A stretch of 64,000 nt of DNA from JBOEGW01 sp050633625 (lineage in GTDB: Bacteria > Pseudomonadota > Alphaproteobacteria > Rhodobacterales > Rhodobacteraceae). Shown here piece by piece: positions 32,910 through 40,929 of the stretch. Numbering within the stretch: the stretch's first letter is position 1; each line of letters opens with the position of its first letter. Both the position numbers and the translations under genes were made by a program. The notes under the pieces were generated by a model. It did no database searches and was not told where the DNA came from. It saw only the letters and a program-made list of their open reading frames with translations. The stretch spans positions 62,001-126,000 of the forward strand of contig JBOEGW010000001.1 of NCBI GenBank assembly GCA_050633625.1, given 5' to 3'.

Positions 32910-33253
32910 GTAAGGTTGTTATCTGGCACAATCCGCGCTGTTCAAAGTCGCGACAAACGCTTGCCCTCTTGGAGCAACATGACGCGCCGGTTGAGGTGCG
33001 AAAATACCTCGAAGATGCGCCAAGTGAGGATGAAATTCGCGGGGCCTTAGCGGCACTGGGGCTGAGGGCGATTGAGCTGATGCGCACCAAAGAAGCGGAG
33101 TTTAAGGCCCTTGGATTATCGCGCGACATGGACGAGGAAGACTTGATCTCCGCGATGTCTAAGACGCCAAAATTGATTGAGCGTCCCATCGTTTTTAAGG
33201 ACGGGCAGGCGAGATTGGGCCGCCCGCCCGAAGCTGTGCTGGAGCTGTTGTAG
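32906..33253 (+). CDS. ArsC/Spx-type thioredoxin-fold protein
   Basis: The 115-residue protein begins VVIWHNPRCSKSRQT, with the redox Cys12 and the following Arg16 typical of arsenate reductase ArsC-like proteins. It also has RPIVFKDGQARLGRPPEAV near the C-terminus. The family reduces arsenate to arsenite with glutaredoxin, but many members have no arsenic role. No ars genes are nearby. The start is GTG 32906, preceded by GGGGAG and overlapping the pyrD TGA; a TTG at 32900 is less likely. It ends one base before the convergent puuA-like gene. Confidence 0.87.
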   Translation: MSKVVIWHNPRCSKSRQTLALLEQHDAPVEVRKYLEDAPSEDEIRGALAALGLRAIELMRTKEAEFKALGLSRDMDEEDLISAMSKTPKLIERPIVFKDGQARLGRPPEAVLELL

Positions 33254-33254
33254 C

Positions 33255-34601
33255 TTACAGCCGCCCCAAATAAGTGCGGTACTCAATCTGCGAAATCGCT
33301 GTGGTGAGTTGGGAGATTTCGTCCATCCGCACAGCCGTATAAATGTCGCGGTAGGACGCACCAAACACCTGCGCAGCAATCGCGCTTTCGGAAAACTGTG
33401 CGACCGCCGTGGCCCAATCCGCGCTGAGCGGCTCGGAGGTGGCGTTCATGTCTTCGTCCAAGGGGGCGGGCAGGGGCAAATCGGGCGTGTCCCAACCGTG
33501 TAACATGCCGCCAAGCACAGCCGCGATCACCAAATAGGGGTTCACATCAGCCCCCGCGATGCGATGTTCGAGGCGCGCGCCGGGACCAGAAACCTCGGGC
33601 AATCGCACGGCTGCCGCGCGGTTATCAATGCCCCAATCCGGCGTATGCGGGGCAAAGCTCGCGGGCTGATACCGGCGGTAACTGTTCATATGCGGCGCAA
33701 AAATCGCCTGCAAATCGCCCATCGTCGCCAAAGTACCGGCCACTGCCTGTTTGAGGGCGGGATTTGGCCCTTCCCCCTCGTCAAAAATATTCGCGCCTTG
33801 CGCGTCCGTCACCGAGACATGCACATGCATCCCATTGCCCGGATAATCGGCGTAAGGTTTGGCCATAAAGGTCGCGGCCATCCCGTGCCGGCGCGCCACC
33901 CCGCGCACCAAACGGCGAAATGTCAACGCTTCATCCGCCGCTTTCAGCACATCATCCGTATGATGGAAATTGACCTCAAATTGACCCGGGCCATATTCCG
34001 CGATGAGCGTGTCCGGGGACATGCCCTGGGCGAGGGCGGCGGCAAGAATATCGTCCAAAATGGCCTGCGTGCGCTCCAGGACATCCAGGTCGTAGTTTTG
34101 TGCCGTAGGCGAGCGATCAGGCGGCATCGGCGCATCATTTTGGTCTTCGCGCGGCTGATAAAGGTAGAACTCAAGCTCCGTCGCAATCACCGGATTTAGC
34201 CCACGTTCTTTGAACCTATCCAACATGTTAGACAGTTGACGGCGCGCGGAAGTATCTGGGATTTCGCCTGTGTCATCGACCATTTCCACCAAGAGTTGCG
34301 CCACCACGCCGCCCTTGGCCCAAGGCACAATGCGCAAGCTGCCTGCCACCGGTACCAAGCGCCCATCCGGGTCTCCAATCGCGATCCCCAGTCCGGTCGC
34401 CTCGACCTCTTCGCCCAGAATGTTTGGCACATAGGTTGAGAGCGGCAAGCGCACCCCACCGGACGCGATTTTCGCCTCATCATCGCCGGGAAGCCATTTG
34501 CCGCGCAAGATCGCGTTCACATCGCTCAGCATCAATTCCACCCGGTCAGGGCGGCCATGCTCTTCGCAAAAAGCTGCATATTCAGTCAGGAAGTCGGTCA
34601 T
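33255..34601 (-). CDS. puuA: Glutamine synthetase family, gamma-glutamylputrescine synthetase-like
   Basis: It ligates glutamate to a polyamine with ATP, the first step of the Puu putrescine route. The 448-residue enzyme has the glutamine synthetase fold: beta-grasp N-terminus, then the ATP and glutamate sites in VIATELEFYLYQ, YGPGQFEVNFHH, NGMHVHVSV and RLEHRIAGADVNPYLV. The adenylylation Tyr region of GlnA is absent, as usual for PuuA-type enzymes. Its immediate neighbours are potI-H-G-F and a PuuB-like oxidase, which supports putrescine as substrate. Only three bases separate it from potI. Other polyamines cannot be excluded. Confidence 0.88.
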   Translation of the reverse strand: MTDFLTEYAAFCEEHGRPDRVELMLSDVNAILRGKWLPGDDEAKIASGGVRLPLSTYVPNILGEEVEATGLGIAIGDPDGRLVPVAGSLRIVPWAKGGVVAQLLVEMVDDTGEIPDTSARRQLSNMLDRFKERGLNPVIATELEFYLYQPREDQNDAPMPPDRSPTAQNYDLDVLERTQAILDDILAAALAQGMSPDTLIAEYGPGQFEVNFHHTDDVLKAADEALTFRRLVRGVARRHGMAATFMAKPYADYPGNGMHVHVSVTDAQGANIFDEGEGPNPALKQAVAGTLATMGDLQAIFAPHMNSYRRYQPASFAPHTPDWGIDNRAAAVRLPEVSGPGARLEHRIAGADVNPYLVIAAVLGGMLHGWDTPDLPLPAPLDEDMNATSEPLSADWATAVAQFSESAIAAQVFGASYRDIYTAVRMDEISQLTTAISQIEYRTYLGRL

Positions 34602-34603
34602 GT

Positions 34604-35413
34604 TTAACCTTGGGTGTTTTCGTCACGAAGGCGTCGCGAAATGGCGCGCTTGGAGGAAATGGAGAAGGTGATAACCCCGATGGTTACAAAGCCAATCAGG
34701 ATCGAGGAAAGCGCGTTGATTTCGGGGCTAACGCCCAAACGCACGGCAGAGAATATCTTGATTGGCAGGGTTGTTGCCGAAGGACCAGTGGCAAAAGACG
34801 CAATCACCAAATCATCGAGCGAAAGTGTGAAGCCAAGCAACCATCCAGAGACCACAGCAGGCAGGATAATCGGCAATGTCACGAGCCGAAACGCCTGCCA
34901 ACGCGTGCAGCCAAGATCAAGTGCCGCCTCCTCAAGAGACATATCAAAACTGACAAGGCGTGAGGTCACAACCACGTTCACATAGCACATGGCAAAGGTT
35001 GTATGTGCCAGCACAATCGTCAGCATGCCACGGTCCATCCCTATGGAAATAAACAACAAAAGAAGGGACAATCCAAGGATCACATCGGGCATCACAAGCG
35101 GCGCATAGAGCATTCCGGAGAACAAGGTACGCCCGCGAAATCGCCCGGCGCGCACCATCACATAGGCCGAGAGCGTGCCCAGAACGGTGGCGATGCTCGC
35201 GGAAACAAAAGCCACCCGCAACGTGACCCAAGCCGCGTCCAAATAGGCCTCGTTGCGAAACAATTCGCCGTACCATTTTGTCGAGAACCCGGCCCAAACC
35301 GTCACCAGTTTGCTCTCATTGAACGAATAGATCACCAAGATCAGCATCGGCAAATAGAGGAAGGTGAAGCCAAGCGTGAGCGAAGTGACGTTGAACCATG
35401 AAAGCCGTTTCAT
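34604..35413 (-). CDS. potI: Polyamine ABC transporter permease
   Basis: The 269-residue inner-membrane permease has about six transmembrane helices and the EAA loop LEEAALDLGCTRWQAFRLVTLPIILP near residues 160-185, which contacts the ATPase. It starts MKRLSWFNVTSLTLG. It belongs to the PotI/PotC half of the putrescine/spermidine importer. The start at ATG 35413 overlaps the potH stop by four bases. A longer reading to 35698 would overlap potH heavily. Confidence 0.9.
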   Translation of the reverse strand: MKRLSWFNVTSLTLGFTFLYLPMLILVIYSFNESKLVTVWAGFSTKWYGELFRNEAYLDAAWVTLRVAFVSASIATVLGTLSAYVMVRAGRFRGRTLFSGMLYAPLVMPDVILGLSLLLLFISIGMDRGMLTIVLAHTTFAMCYVNVVVTSRLVSFDMSLEEAALDLGCTRWQAFRLVTLPIILPAVVSGWLLGFTLSLDDLVIASFATGPSATTLPIKIFSAVRLGVSPEINALSSILIGFVTIGVITFSISSKRAISRRLRDENTQG

Positions 35414-36291
35414 TCGCTGACCTCGCGCTGTTTTTCCTCGTTGCGCAAGAACAGCACGATCGGCAGGAGCAAGATCGCCAGAAGCACCACGGCGACCGCC
35501 GAGGCCACGGGCCAATCCCGGTTTGAGAAGAACTCTTCCCAGAGCACTTTGCCGATCATCAGCGTATCCGAGCCACCTAACAGCGCAGGGATCACGAATT
35601 CGCCCATCACCGGGATAAACACAAGGAAACACCCGGCGATAATGCCCTGTTTTGACAGGGGGAGAGTGACAAGCCAAAAGGCCGAGGCGCGCGAGCAACC
35701 GAGGTCTTCGGCGGCTTCAATCAGCGCGCCATCAAGCTTTTCGAGCGCCGCATAGAGCGGCAGAATCATGAAAGGCAAATAGGTGTAGACGATGCCGATG
35801 TAGACGGCGGTATTGGTGTTCAGGATCGTCAGAGGCTCGGAAATCACCCCGAGCGCGAGCAAGAATTGGTTGAGCAAACCCTCTTGGCTCAGGATCGCTT
35901 TCCACGCGTAAACCCGGATCAAAAACGAGGTCCAAAATGGCAATATCACCAACATCATCAAGGTTGGTCGCCATTGGTCCGGCGCGCGGGCAATGCCGTA
36001 AGCGATTGGATAACCTACCAAAAGTGCCAGCAATGTCGAGATCGTCGCGATCTTGAGAGAGCTTAAATAGGCCTTCCAATAAAGATCATCCCCAGCGATC
36101 CAGGTGAAGTTTTCAAAGTCGAGTTGGCGCAGATAATCCCAAAGCCCTTGCGCTTTTTCGAAGGTCGGCACATAGGGCGGGATCGCAAGTGCGGTGTCGG
36201 AAAGCGAGATCTTCACCACGATCAAGAACGGCACCAAAAACAGCGCAACAAGCCAAGAATACGGTAGGGCTATGAGCGCGAGGCGTTTCAT
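35410..36291 (-). CDS. potH: Polyamine ABC transporter permease
   Basis: The 293-residue permease pairs with PotI. It begins MKRLALIALPYSWLVALFLV. The long periplasmic loop after the first helix is typical of PotH/PotB, and the EAA motif reads IEAAEDLGCSRASAFWLVTLPL. The start at 36291 overlaps the potG stop (ATGA); the longer reading from 36348 lies within potG. It is translationally coupled in the pot operon. Confidence 0.9.
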   Translation of the reverse strand: MKRLALIALPYSWLVALFLVPFLIVVKISLSDTALAIPPYVPTFEKAQGLWDYLRQLDFENFTWIAGDDLYWKAYLSSLKIATISTLLALLVGYPIAYGIARAPDQWRPTLMMLVILPFWTSFLIRVYAWKAILSQEGLLNQFLLALGVISEPLTILNTNTAVYIGIVYTYLPFMILPLYAALEKLDGALIEAAEDLGCSRASAFWLVTLPLSKQGIIAGCFLVFIPVMGEFVIPALLGGSDTLMIGKVLWEEFFSNRDWPVASAVAVVLLAILLLPIVLFLRNEEKQREVSE

Positions 36292-37427
36292 TGGTCCAAC
36301 ACCACGCCCGCACTCTCGCGCCACGACAGCCAAACACGGTCTTCCCAAGTGAAATCGCGCCGATCAATGCGGGTCGAATTGGTCATCGCGGCCTTGACCA
36401 TCTGCCCACCGTTGAGGCGCACATGGTAGGTTGAGAGATTGCCCAAATAGCCGATGTCTATGATTTCACCGGGGACCGCGTTCTGGCGATCTGTGGGCTG
36501 CTCACGGGTGACGCGGATTTTCTCGGGGCGGATGGCATAGGTGACTTTCTGCCCCTCACTTAGGTCGGTTTTGCACTCAGAGGCGGCAATTGCGGGCGCG
36601 CCGTCAGCGTAGATGATATTGTAGGCCTCCGGTCCACTGCGCCTCGCGCTCCCCTCAATCAGGTTCACATCTCCAATAAAATCAGCAACATAAACAGAGT
36701 TCGGCGCCTCATAGATCACCGGAGGCGTGTCCACTTGGATCACCTTACCTTCATCCATTACCGCCACGCGTGAGGCGACTGTCATCGCCTCTTCCTGATC
36801 ATGGGTGACGATGACAAAGGTGGTCCCCGTGCCTTCCTGAATGTCCATCAGTTCAAATTGGGTTTCCTCGCGCAGCTTTTTGTCGAGCGCGCCGAGGGGT
36901 TCATCCAGCAAAAGGAGTTTTGGCGCTTTGGCGAGAGACCGCGCTAGGGCAACACGTTGGCGTTGCCCCCCTGAGATCTGGTGCGGCTTGCGCTTGGCAA
37001 ATTTCTCAAGCCGGGTGAGACGCAGCATGTCCTCAACGCGCGCCGCCAAGGCATCGGCTGGCATCTTGTCGCGTTTCAAGCCAAAGGCGATGTTGTCCCA
37101 CACCGACAAATGCGGAAACAACGCGTAGCTTTGAAACATCATGTTCACAGCGCGTTTGTTTGGCGAAACCCCGGTCATATCCTGACCGGCAATTGAGATT
37201 TGGCCCTTGGTCGGCGCTTCAAACCCGGCGAGCATGCGCATCATTGTCGTCTTGCCGCAGCCGGACGGACCAAGCAGGGCGAAGAATTCTTTCTCATAAA
37301 TGTCGAGCGTCAGATCATCAATTGCAGTGAAGTCGCCAAACCGTTTCGTGACGCCTTCAAAGCGAATGAGCGGGGTGGCCTCAGGGTCCGTCCATGGGGC
37401 GAAAACGTCTTGGGCTGGCTGCGCCAT
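36288..37427 (-). CDS. potG: Polyamine ABC transporter ATP-binding protein
   Basis: The 379-residue ATPase energises polyamine import. Walker A is GPSGCGKTT at residues 53-61, the signature is ISGGQRQRVALARSL, and Walker B is LLLLDEPLGALD. A Q-loop (MMFQSYALFPHLSV) and switch His (VTHDQEEAM) are present, along with a C-terminal TOBE domain. Downstream potH overlaps its stop. A hairpin separates it from the upstream potF gene. Confidence 0.92.
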   Translation of the reverse strand: MAQPAQDVFAPWTDPEATPLIRFEGVTKRFGDFTAIDDLTLDIYEKEFFALLGPSGCGKTTMMRMLAGFEAPTKGQISIAGQDMTGVSPNKRAVNMMFQSYALFPHLSVWDNIAFGLKRDKMPADALAARVEDMLRLTRLEKFAKRKPHQISGGQRQRVALARSLAKAPKLLLLDEPLGALDKKLREETQFELMDIQEGTGTTFVIVTHDQEEAMTVASRVAVMDEGKVIQVDTPPVIYEAPNSVYVADFIGDVNLIEGSARRSGPEAYNIIYADGAPAIAASECKTDLSEGQKVTYAIRPEKIRVTREQPTDRQNAVPGEIIDIGYLGNLSTYHVRLNGGQMVKAAMTNSTRIDRRDFTWEDRVWLSWRESAGVVLDQ

Positions 37428-37448
37428 AGCACCTCACTGAAATGAAAG

Positions 37449-37478
37449 GCCCCTCACGCGCACAGGCGCGCGAGGGGC
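37449..37478 (-). terminator. Hairpin between potF and potG
   Basis: The arms GCCCCTC and GAGGGGC, with inner GC pairs and a short loop, are followed on the minus strand by CTTTCATTT. It sits just after the potF stop. Such a partial terminator or stabiliser is commonly used to give more binding protein than membrane components. Confidence 0.55.
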
Positions 37479-37485
37479 GATTGGG

Positions 37486-38580
37486 TTAGGTGCCGGACTT
37501 GATTTTTGTCCAGAGCCGGGTCACGACACGCTGCACTTTGGCGTCATATGGCCCTTTTGTATAAAGGTTTTCCACGGTTTCATCGCTTGGATAAATGGCC
37601 GGATCGCCAATCACATCCTCCTCCAGAAACTCTTGCGAGGCCTTGTTGCCGTTGGCGTAGTAGACGTAGTTGGAGGCGGCCGCCATGTTCTGCGCGTCCA
37701 TGATGAAGTTGAGGAAGGCATGCGCGCCTTCGGGGTTTGGCGCATCCACCGGGATTGCCATTTGGTCGAACCACATCAAGGCGCCTTCTTTCGGGGCGTT
37801 ATAGGCGATTTCGACGCCGTTTTCGGCTTCATCGGCGCGGTCGCGGGCTTGCAAAATGTCGCCAGACCAACCGAAGGCAACGCAAATATCACCGTTCGCC
37901 AGCGCTTCAATATACTCGGAGCTGTGGAACTTTTGCACATAGGGGCGCACGCCCATGAACACAGCTTCGGTCTTGGCGATCACATCGGCGTCTTTGCTGT
38001 CCGGGTCTTCGCCAAGGAACTTGAGAGCGGCCGGAACCATCTCGTCAGGGGCGTCGAGGAAATGCACGCCGCAAGCTGCCAGTTTTTCCATATTGGCAGG
38101 GTCAAAAACCAACGAAAGACTGTCGATTGGCGCGTCTTCGCCCAGCACTTCTTTCACTTTTTCAACATTCACGCCGATGCCAGTGGTGCCCCACATATAG
38201 TTGATCGCATATTGATTTCCGGGGTCATATTGCTCGGTGCGGGCCTTGATCACATCCCACAGGTTCACGCTATTTGGCAGTTTGTCATAGTCCAGTTTCT
38301 GAAACGCGCCAGCCATAATTTGCCGCTGCAAAAAAGACCCGGTCGGCACAACGACGTCATACCCGGAGCCGCCAGCCAGCATTTTGGTTTCCAAAAGCTC
38401 GTTGGAATCAAACACATCATACACAAGCTCAAGGCCGGTTTCGGCTTCAAATTTCTCAAGCAGCGCTTCGTCGATGTAGTCGGACCAGTTATAAACGCGC
38501 ACCTCCTCGGCTTGCGCGGCGGTGCCGGCCAAAAGCGCAGCTGTCACAGTGACAAAATGGGGAACCCAAGTCGATTTCAT
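37486..38580 (-). CDS. potF: Putrescine-type periplasmic binding protein
   Basis: It captures polyamine in the periplasm for PotGHI. The 364-residue product has a signal peptide (residues 1-24, ending GTAAQAEE). The mature fold then begins VRVYNWSDYIDEALLEKFEAETG, the PotF/PotD signature, and later has AFGWSGDILQA. The neighbouring puu/spu genes support putrescine. It is the promoter-proximal gene of the minus-strand pot operon, facing the GntR regulator across 200 bases that contain TTTGATCAAA. Confidence 0.92.
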   Translation of the reverse strand: MKSTWVPHFVTVTAALLAGTAAQAEEVRVYNWSDYIDEALLEKFEAETGLELVYDVFDSNELLETKMLAGGSGYDVVVPTGSFLQRQIMAGAFQKLDYDKLPNSVNLWDVIKARTEQYDPGNQYAINYMWGTTGIGVNVEKVKEVLGEDAPIDSLSLVFDPANMEKLAACGVHFLDAPDEMVPAALKFLGEDPDSKDADVIAKTEAVFMGVRPYVQKFHSSEYIEALANGDICVAFGWSGDILQARDRADEAENGVEIAYNAPKEGALMWFDQMAIPVDAPNPEGAHAFLNFIMDAQNMAAASNYVYYANGNKASQEFLEEDVIGDPAIYPSDETVENLYTKGPYDAKVQRVVTRLWTKIKSGT

Positions 38581-38665
38581 GTCATACTCCCTGTGGGCAT
38601 TTCGCCCGATATGGTGACGCAGATGCCTGCGATGTCATGCGCAAGCGGCGGGGCTGTTTGCGCTA

Positions 38666-38675
38666 TTTGATCAAA
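38666..38675. promoter_or_regulatory. TTTGATCAAA operator candidate, site 1
   Basis: A perfect 10-base palindrome in the potF/gntR divergent gap. A related TATGGTCAAA lies at 38694-38703, and TTTGATCATA is in the spuC promoter. Short T-GATC-A palindromes suit GntR FCD-type regulators; this is inference. Confidence 0.5.
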
Positions 38676-38780
38676 AGTTTTCCGCCTTTGCAATATGGTC
38701 AAACCTGCGTCGGCGCGGTAGCTTTGCTTTAACAGTATCCGCTTGGCGCGCCAGCGCAATGTTTTCAAGAGAGGGAAGTG

Positions 38781-39434
38781 ATGGATGTGAGCCTGCCCAA
38801 AGTGCCCGCCCATGAGAGCGCCTATCAAATGTTGCGTGCCATGGTGCTGCATGGAGAGCTTGCTCCCGGCCAGCCCGTCACAATTCAGGGTCTTGTCGAA
38901 ACCCTTGATTTGGGCATGACCCCGGTGCGCGAAGCGATCCGGCGATTGACCTCGCAAGGGGCCTTGGAGTTCAAGGGGAACCGCCGTGTATCGGTCCCTT
39001 TGATGGACCGGGACACCTATGACGAGCTTGCCTTTGCGCGCCTCTCGGTAGAGCCGGAATTGGCGCGCCGTGCCGTTAAAAACATGACAAATTCTGACAT
39101 TGATGCGCTGGCGCAAATCGACGTGGCGCTGGATGCGGCCATCGAGCGCGGGGATGTGGGCGCCTACCTTGAACACAACCACGCCTTTCACAACACGCTC
39201 TATGAATTTTCAAACGCCAAGGTGCTTCTGGCAATTTCCGAAATGCTCTGGCTGCGCACCGGGCCGTCTTTGCGAATGATGCTGGGGCGGGCGGGCACCG
39301 CGAATTTGCCCGACAAGCACCGCGAAGCCCTGGCCGCCATGCGCGCAGGGGACGCGGACGGGGTGGCGCGGGCGATCAAAGGGGACATTGAGCAGGGAAT
39401 CGCCTCCGTCACCGGGTCGCTTTCGCCGCGGTGA
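38781..39434 (+). CDS. GntR family (FCD) transcriptional regulator
   Basis: The 217-residue protein has an N-terminal winged helix (SAYQMLRAMVLHGELAPGQPV, then LDLGMTPVREAIRRLTSQGALEF) and an all-helical C-terminal FCD ligand-binding domain with HNHAFHNTLYE. The FCD His/Asp residues typically hold a metal and a carboxylate effector. The start is ATG 38781, with GGGAAG upstream; a GTG three bases earlier is possible. It sits between the divergent pot operon and spuC-puuB, so it most likely controls polyamine uptake and breakdown. Confidence 0.88.
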   Translation: MDVSLPKVPAHESAYQMLRAMVLHGELAPGQPVTIQGLVETLDLGMTPVREAIRRLTSQGALEFKGNRRVSVPLMDRDTYDELAFARLSVEPELARRAVKNMTNSDIDALAQIDVALDAAIERGDVGAYLEHNHAFHNTLYEFSNAKVLLAISEMLWLRTGPSLRMMLGRAGTANLPDKHREALAAMRAGDADGVARAIKGDIEQGIASVTGSLSPR

Positions 39435-39462
39435 GCAGGCCGAAAGACCGAGCGCTTCTGCG

Positions 39463-39490
39463 TTGACAGCGTATTTTTTGATCATATTCT
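39463..39490 (+). promoter_or_regulatory. Promoter with operator in front of the aminotransferase gene
   Basis: A -35 TTGACA (39463-39468) and -10 TATTCT (39485-39490) are 16 bases apart. The spacer holds TTTGATCATA (39477-39486), like the palindrome upstream of potF. A repressor bound here would block RNA polymerase, which fits GntR control. Confidence 0.55.
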
Positions 39491-39531
39491 GAACGCAACC
39501 TCTGCCAGACCTTCCTTTCAGGAGCCGCCCC

Positions 39532-40926
39532 ATGTCCAAAATCACGAATCATTTGCCCACCGCCGAGCTTCAGGCGCTGGATGCCGCCCACCATATGCAC
39601 CCGTTTTCCAACAACGCAGACCTCGCCAAACGGGGCGCGCGGGTGATCACCGGGGCGAAGGGGGTGATGCTGACGGACAGTGAAGGCGTCCAAATTCTCG
39701 ATGGAATGGCGGGGCTATGGTGCGTAAATATCGGCTACGGACGCGACGAGCTGGCCGAGGTCGCGGCGCGCCAAATGCGCGAACTCCCCTATTACAACAC
39801 CTTCTTCATGTCGACGCATGTGCCCGCCATCGCGCTTGGAGCAAAACTGGCACAGCTTGCGCCGGGCGATTTGAACCATGTCTTTTTCGCCTCCGGCGGC
39901 TCTGAGGCCAATGACACAAACATTCGGCTTGTACGCCGCTATTGGGACTTGATGGGCAAGCCGGGCAAACACACCTTCATCAGCCGCAAAAACGCCTATC
40001 ACGGCACCACAGTGGGGGCGGCCAGCCTTGGCGGGATGGCGGGCATGCACGCGCAAGGGGGGCTGCCGATCCCCGGTGTCGAATACATCAATCAACCCCA
40101 TTGGTACCTTGAGGGCGGCGATCTGAGCCCGGAGGAGTTTGGTCTTCTGCGTGCGCGCGAACTTGAGGCCAAGATTGATGAACTCGGTGAGGAAAATGTT
40201 GCAGCCTTCATCGCAGAACCGATCCAAGGCGCAGGCGGGGTGATCATTCCGCCCGATAGCTATTGGCCAGAAATCAGCCGCATCTGTAAAGAACGCGATA
40301 TTCTGTTGGTCGTGGATGAGGTGATCACCGGATTTGGCCGCACAGGCGAATGGTTCGCGACCCAGTTTTATGGGCTAGACCCGGATATCATCACAATCGC
40401 CAAAGGGCTGTCATCGGGCTATGCGCCGATTGGCGGATCCTTGGTGTCAGATCACGTTGCCGAAGTGGTTGGTGCGGGTGAATTCAACCATGGCTACACC
40501 TATTCGGCGCATCCTGTTGCGGCCGCTGTCGCGCTGGAAAACCTGCGGATCATGGAAGAAGAAAACATCGTCGGCCATGTGAAAAACGTGGCTGGCCCGT
40601 ATCTTGCCGAAAAGTGGCATCAACTCGCGGACCATCCCTTTGTCGGGGAAACGACAATTGTAGGGATGATGGCGAGCCTTGCTTTGACGGCGGATAAATC
40701 TGTGCGCAAACCCTTTGAAGCGGAGGCTGGCACAGTTGGCTTCATGGTGCGCGAACGGTGTTTTGCCAACAATCTGGTGATGCGACACGTTGGGGATCGG
40801 ATGGTGGTGGCACCCCCGTTGACCATGCAAAAGGGCGACATAGATCTGTTGTTTGACCTCGCTGTGAAGTCGCTCGATCAAGCCTATAAAGACGTTCAGG
40901 ATGCCGGGCTTATGAAGACGGCCTGA
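39532..40926 (+). CDS. spuC: Class III aminotransferase, putrescine/polyamine type
   Basis: This PLP enzyme transfers the amino group of putrescine (or its gamma-glutamyl form) to pyruvate. The 464-residue protein has the class III layout: an N-terminal THHMHPFS-like segment, AGLWCVNIGYGRDEL, FASGGSEANDTN, the PLP-phosphate contacts, LLVVDEVITGFGRTGEWFA with the PLP-ring Asp, and IAKGLSSGYAPIGG with the Schiff-base Lys. It resembles SpuC of Pseudomonas more than GABA transaminase. It lies three bases upstream of the PuuB-like gene and is divergent from potF. Omega-amino acid transaminases share this fold, so the substrate is an inference from context. Confidence 0.88.
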   Translation: MSKITNHLPTAELQALDAAHHMHPFSNNADLAKRGARVITGAKGVMLTDSEGVQILDGMAGLWCVNIGYGRDELAEVAARQMRELPYYNTFFMSTHVPAIALGAKLAQLAPGDLNHVFFASGGSEANDTNIRLVRRYWDLMGKPGKHTFISRKNAYHGTTVGAASLGGMAGMHAQGGLPIPGVEYINQPHWYLEGGDLSPEEFGLLRARELEAKIDELGEENVAAFIAEPIQGAGGVIIPPDSYWPEISRICKERDILLVVDEVITGFGRTGEWFATQFYGLDPDIITIAKGLSSGYAPIGGSLVSDHVAEVVGAGEFNHGYTYSAHPVAAAVALENLRIMEEENIVGHVKNVAGPYLAEKWHQLADHPFVGETTIVGMMASLALTADKSVRKPFEAEAGTVGFMVRERCFANNLVMRHVGDRMVVAPPLTMQKGDIDLLFDLAVKSLDQAYKDVQDAGLMKTA

Positions 40927-40929
40927 GTC

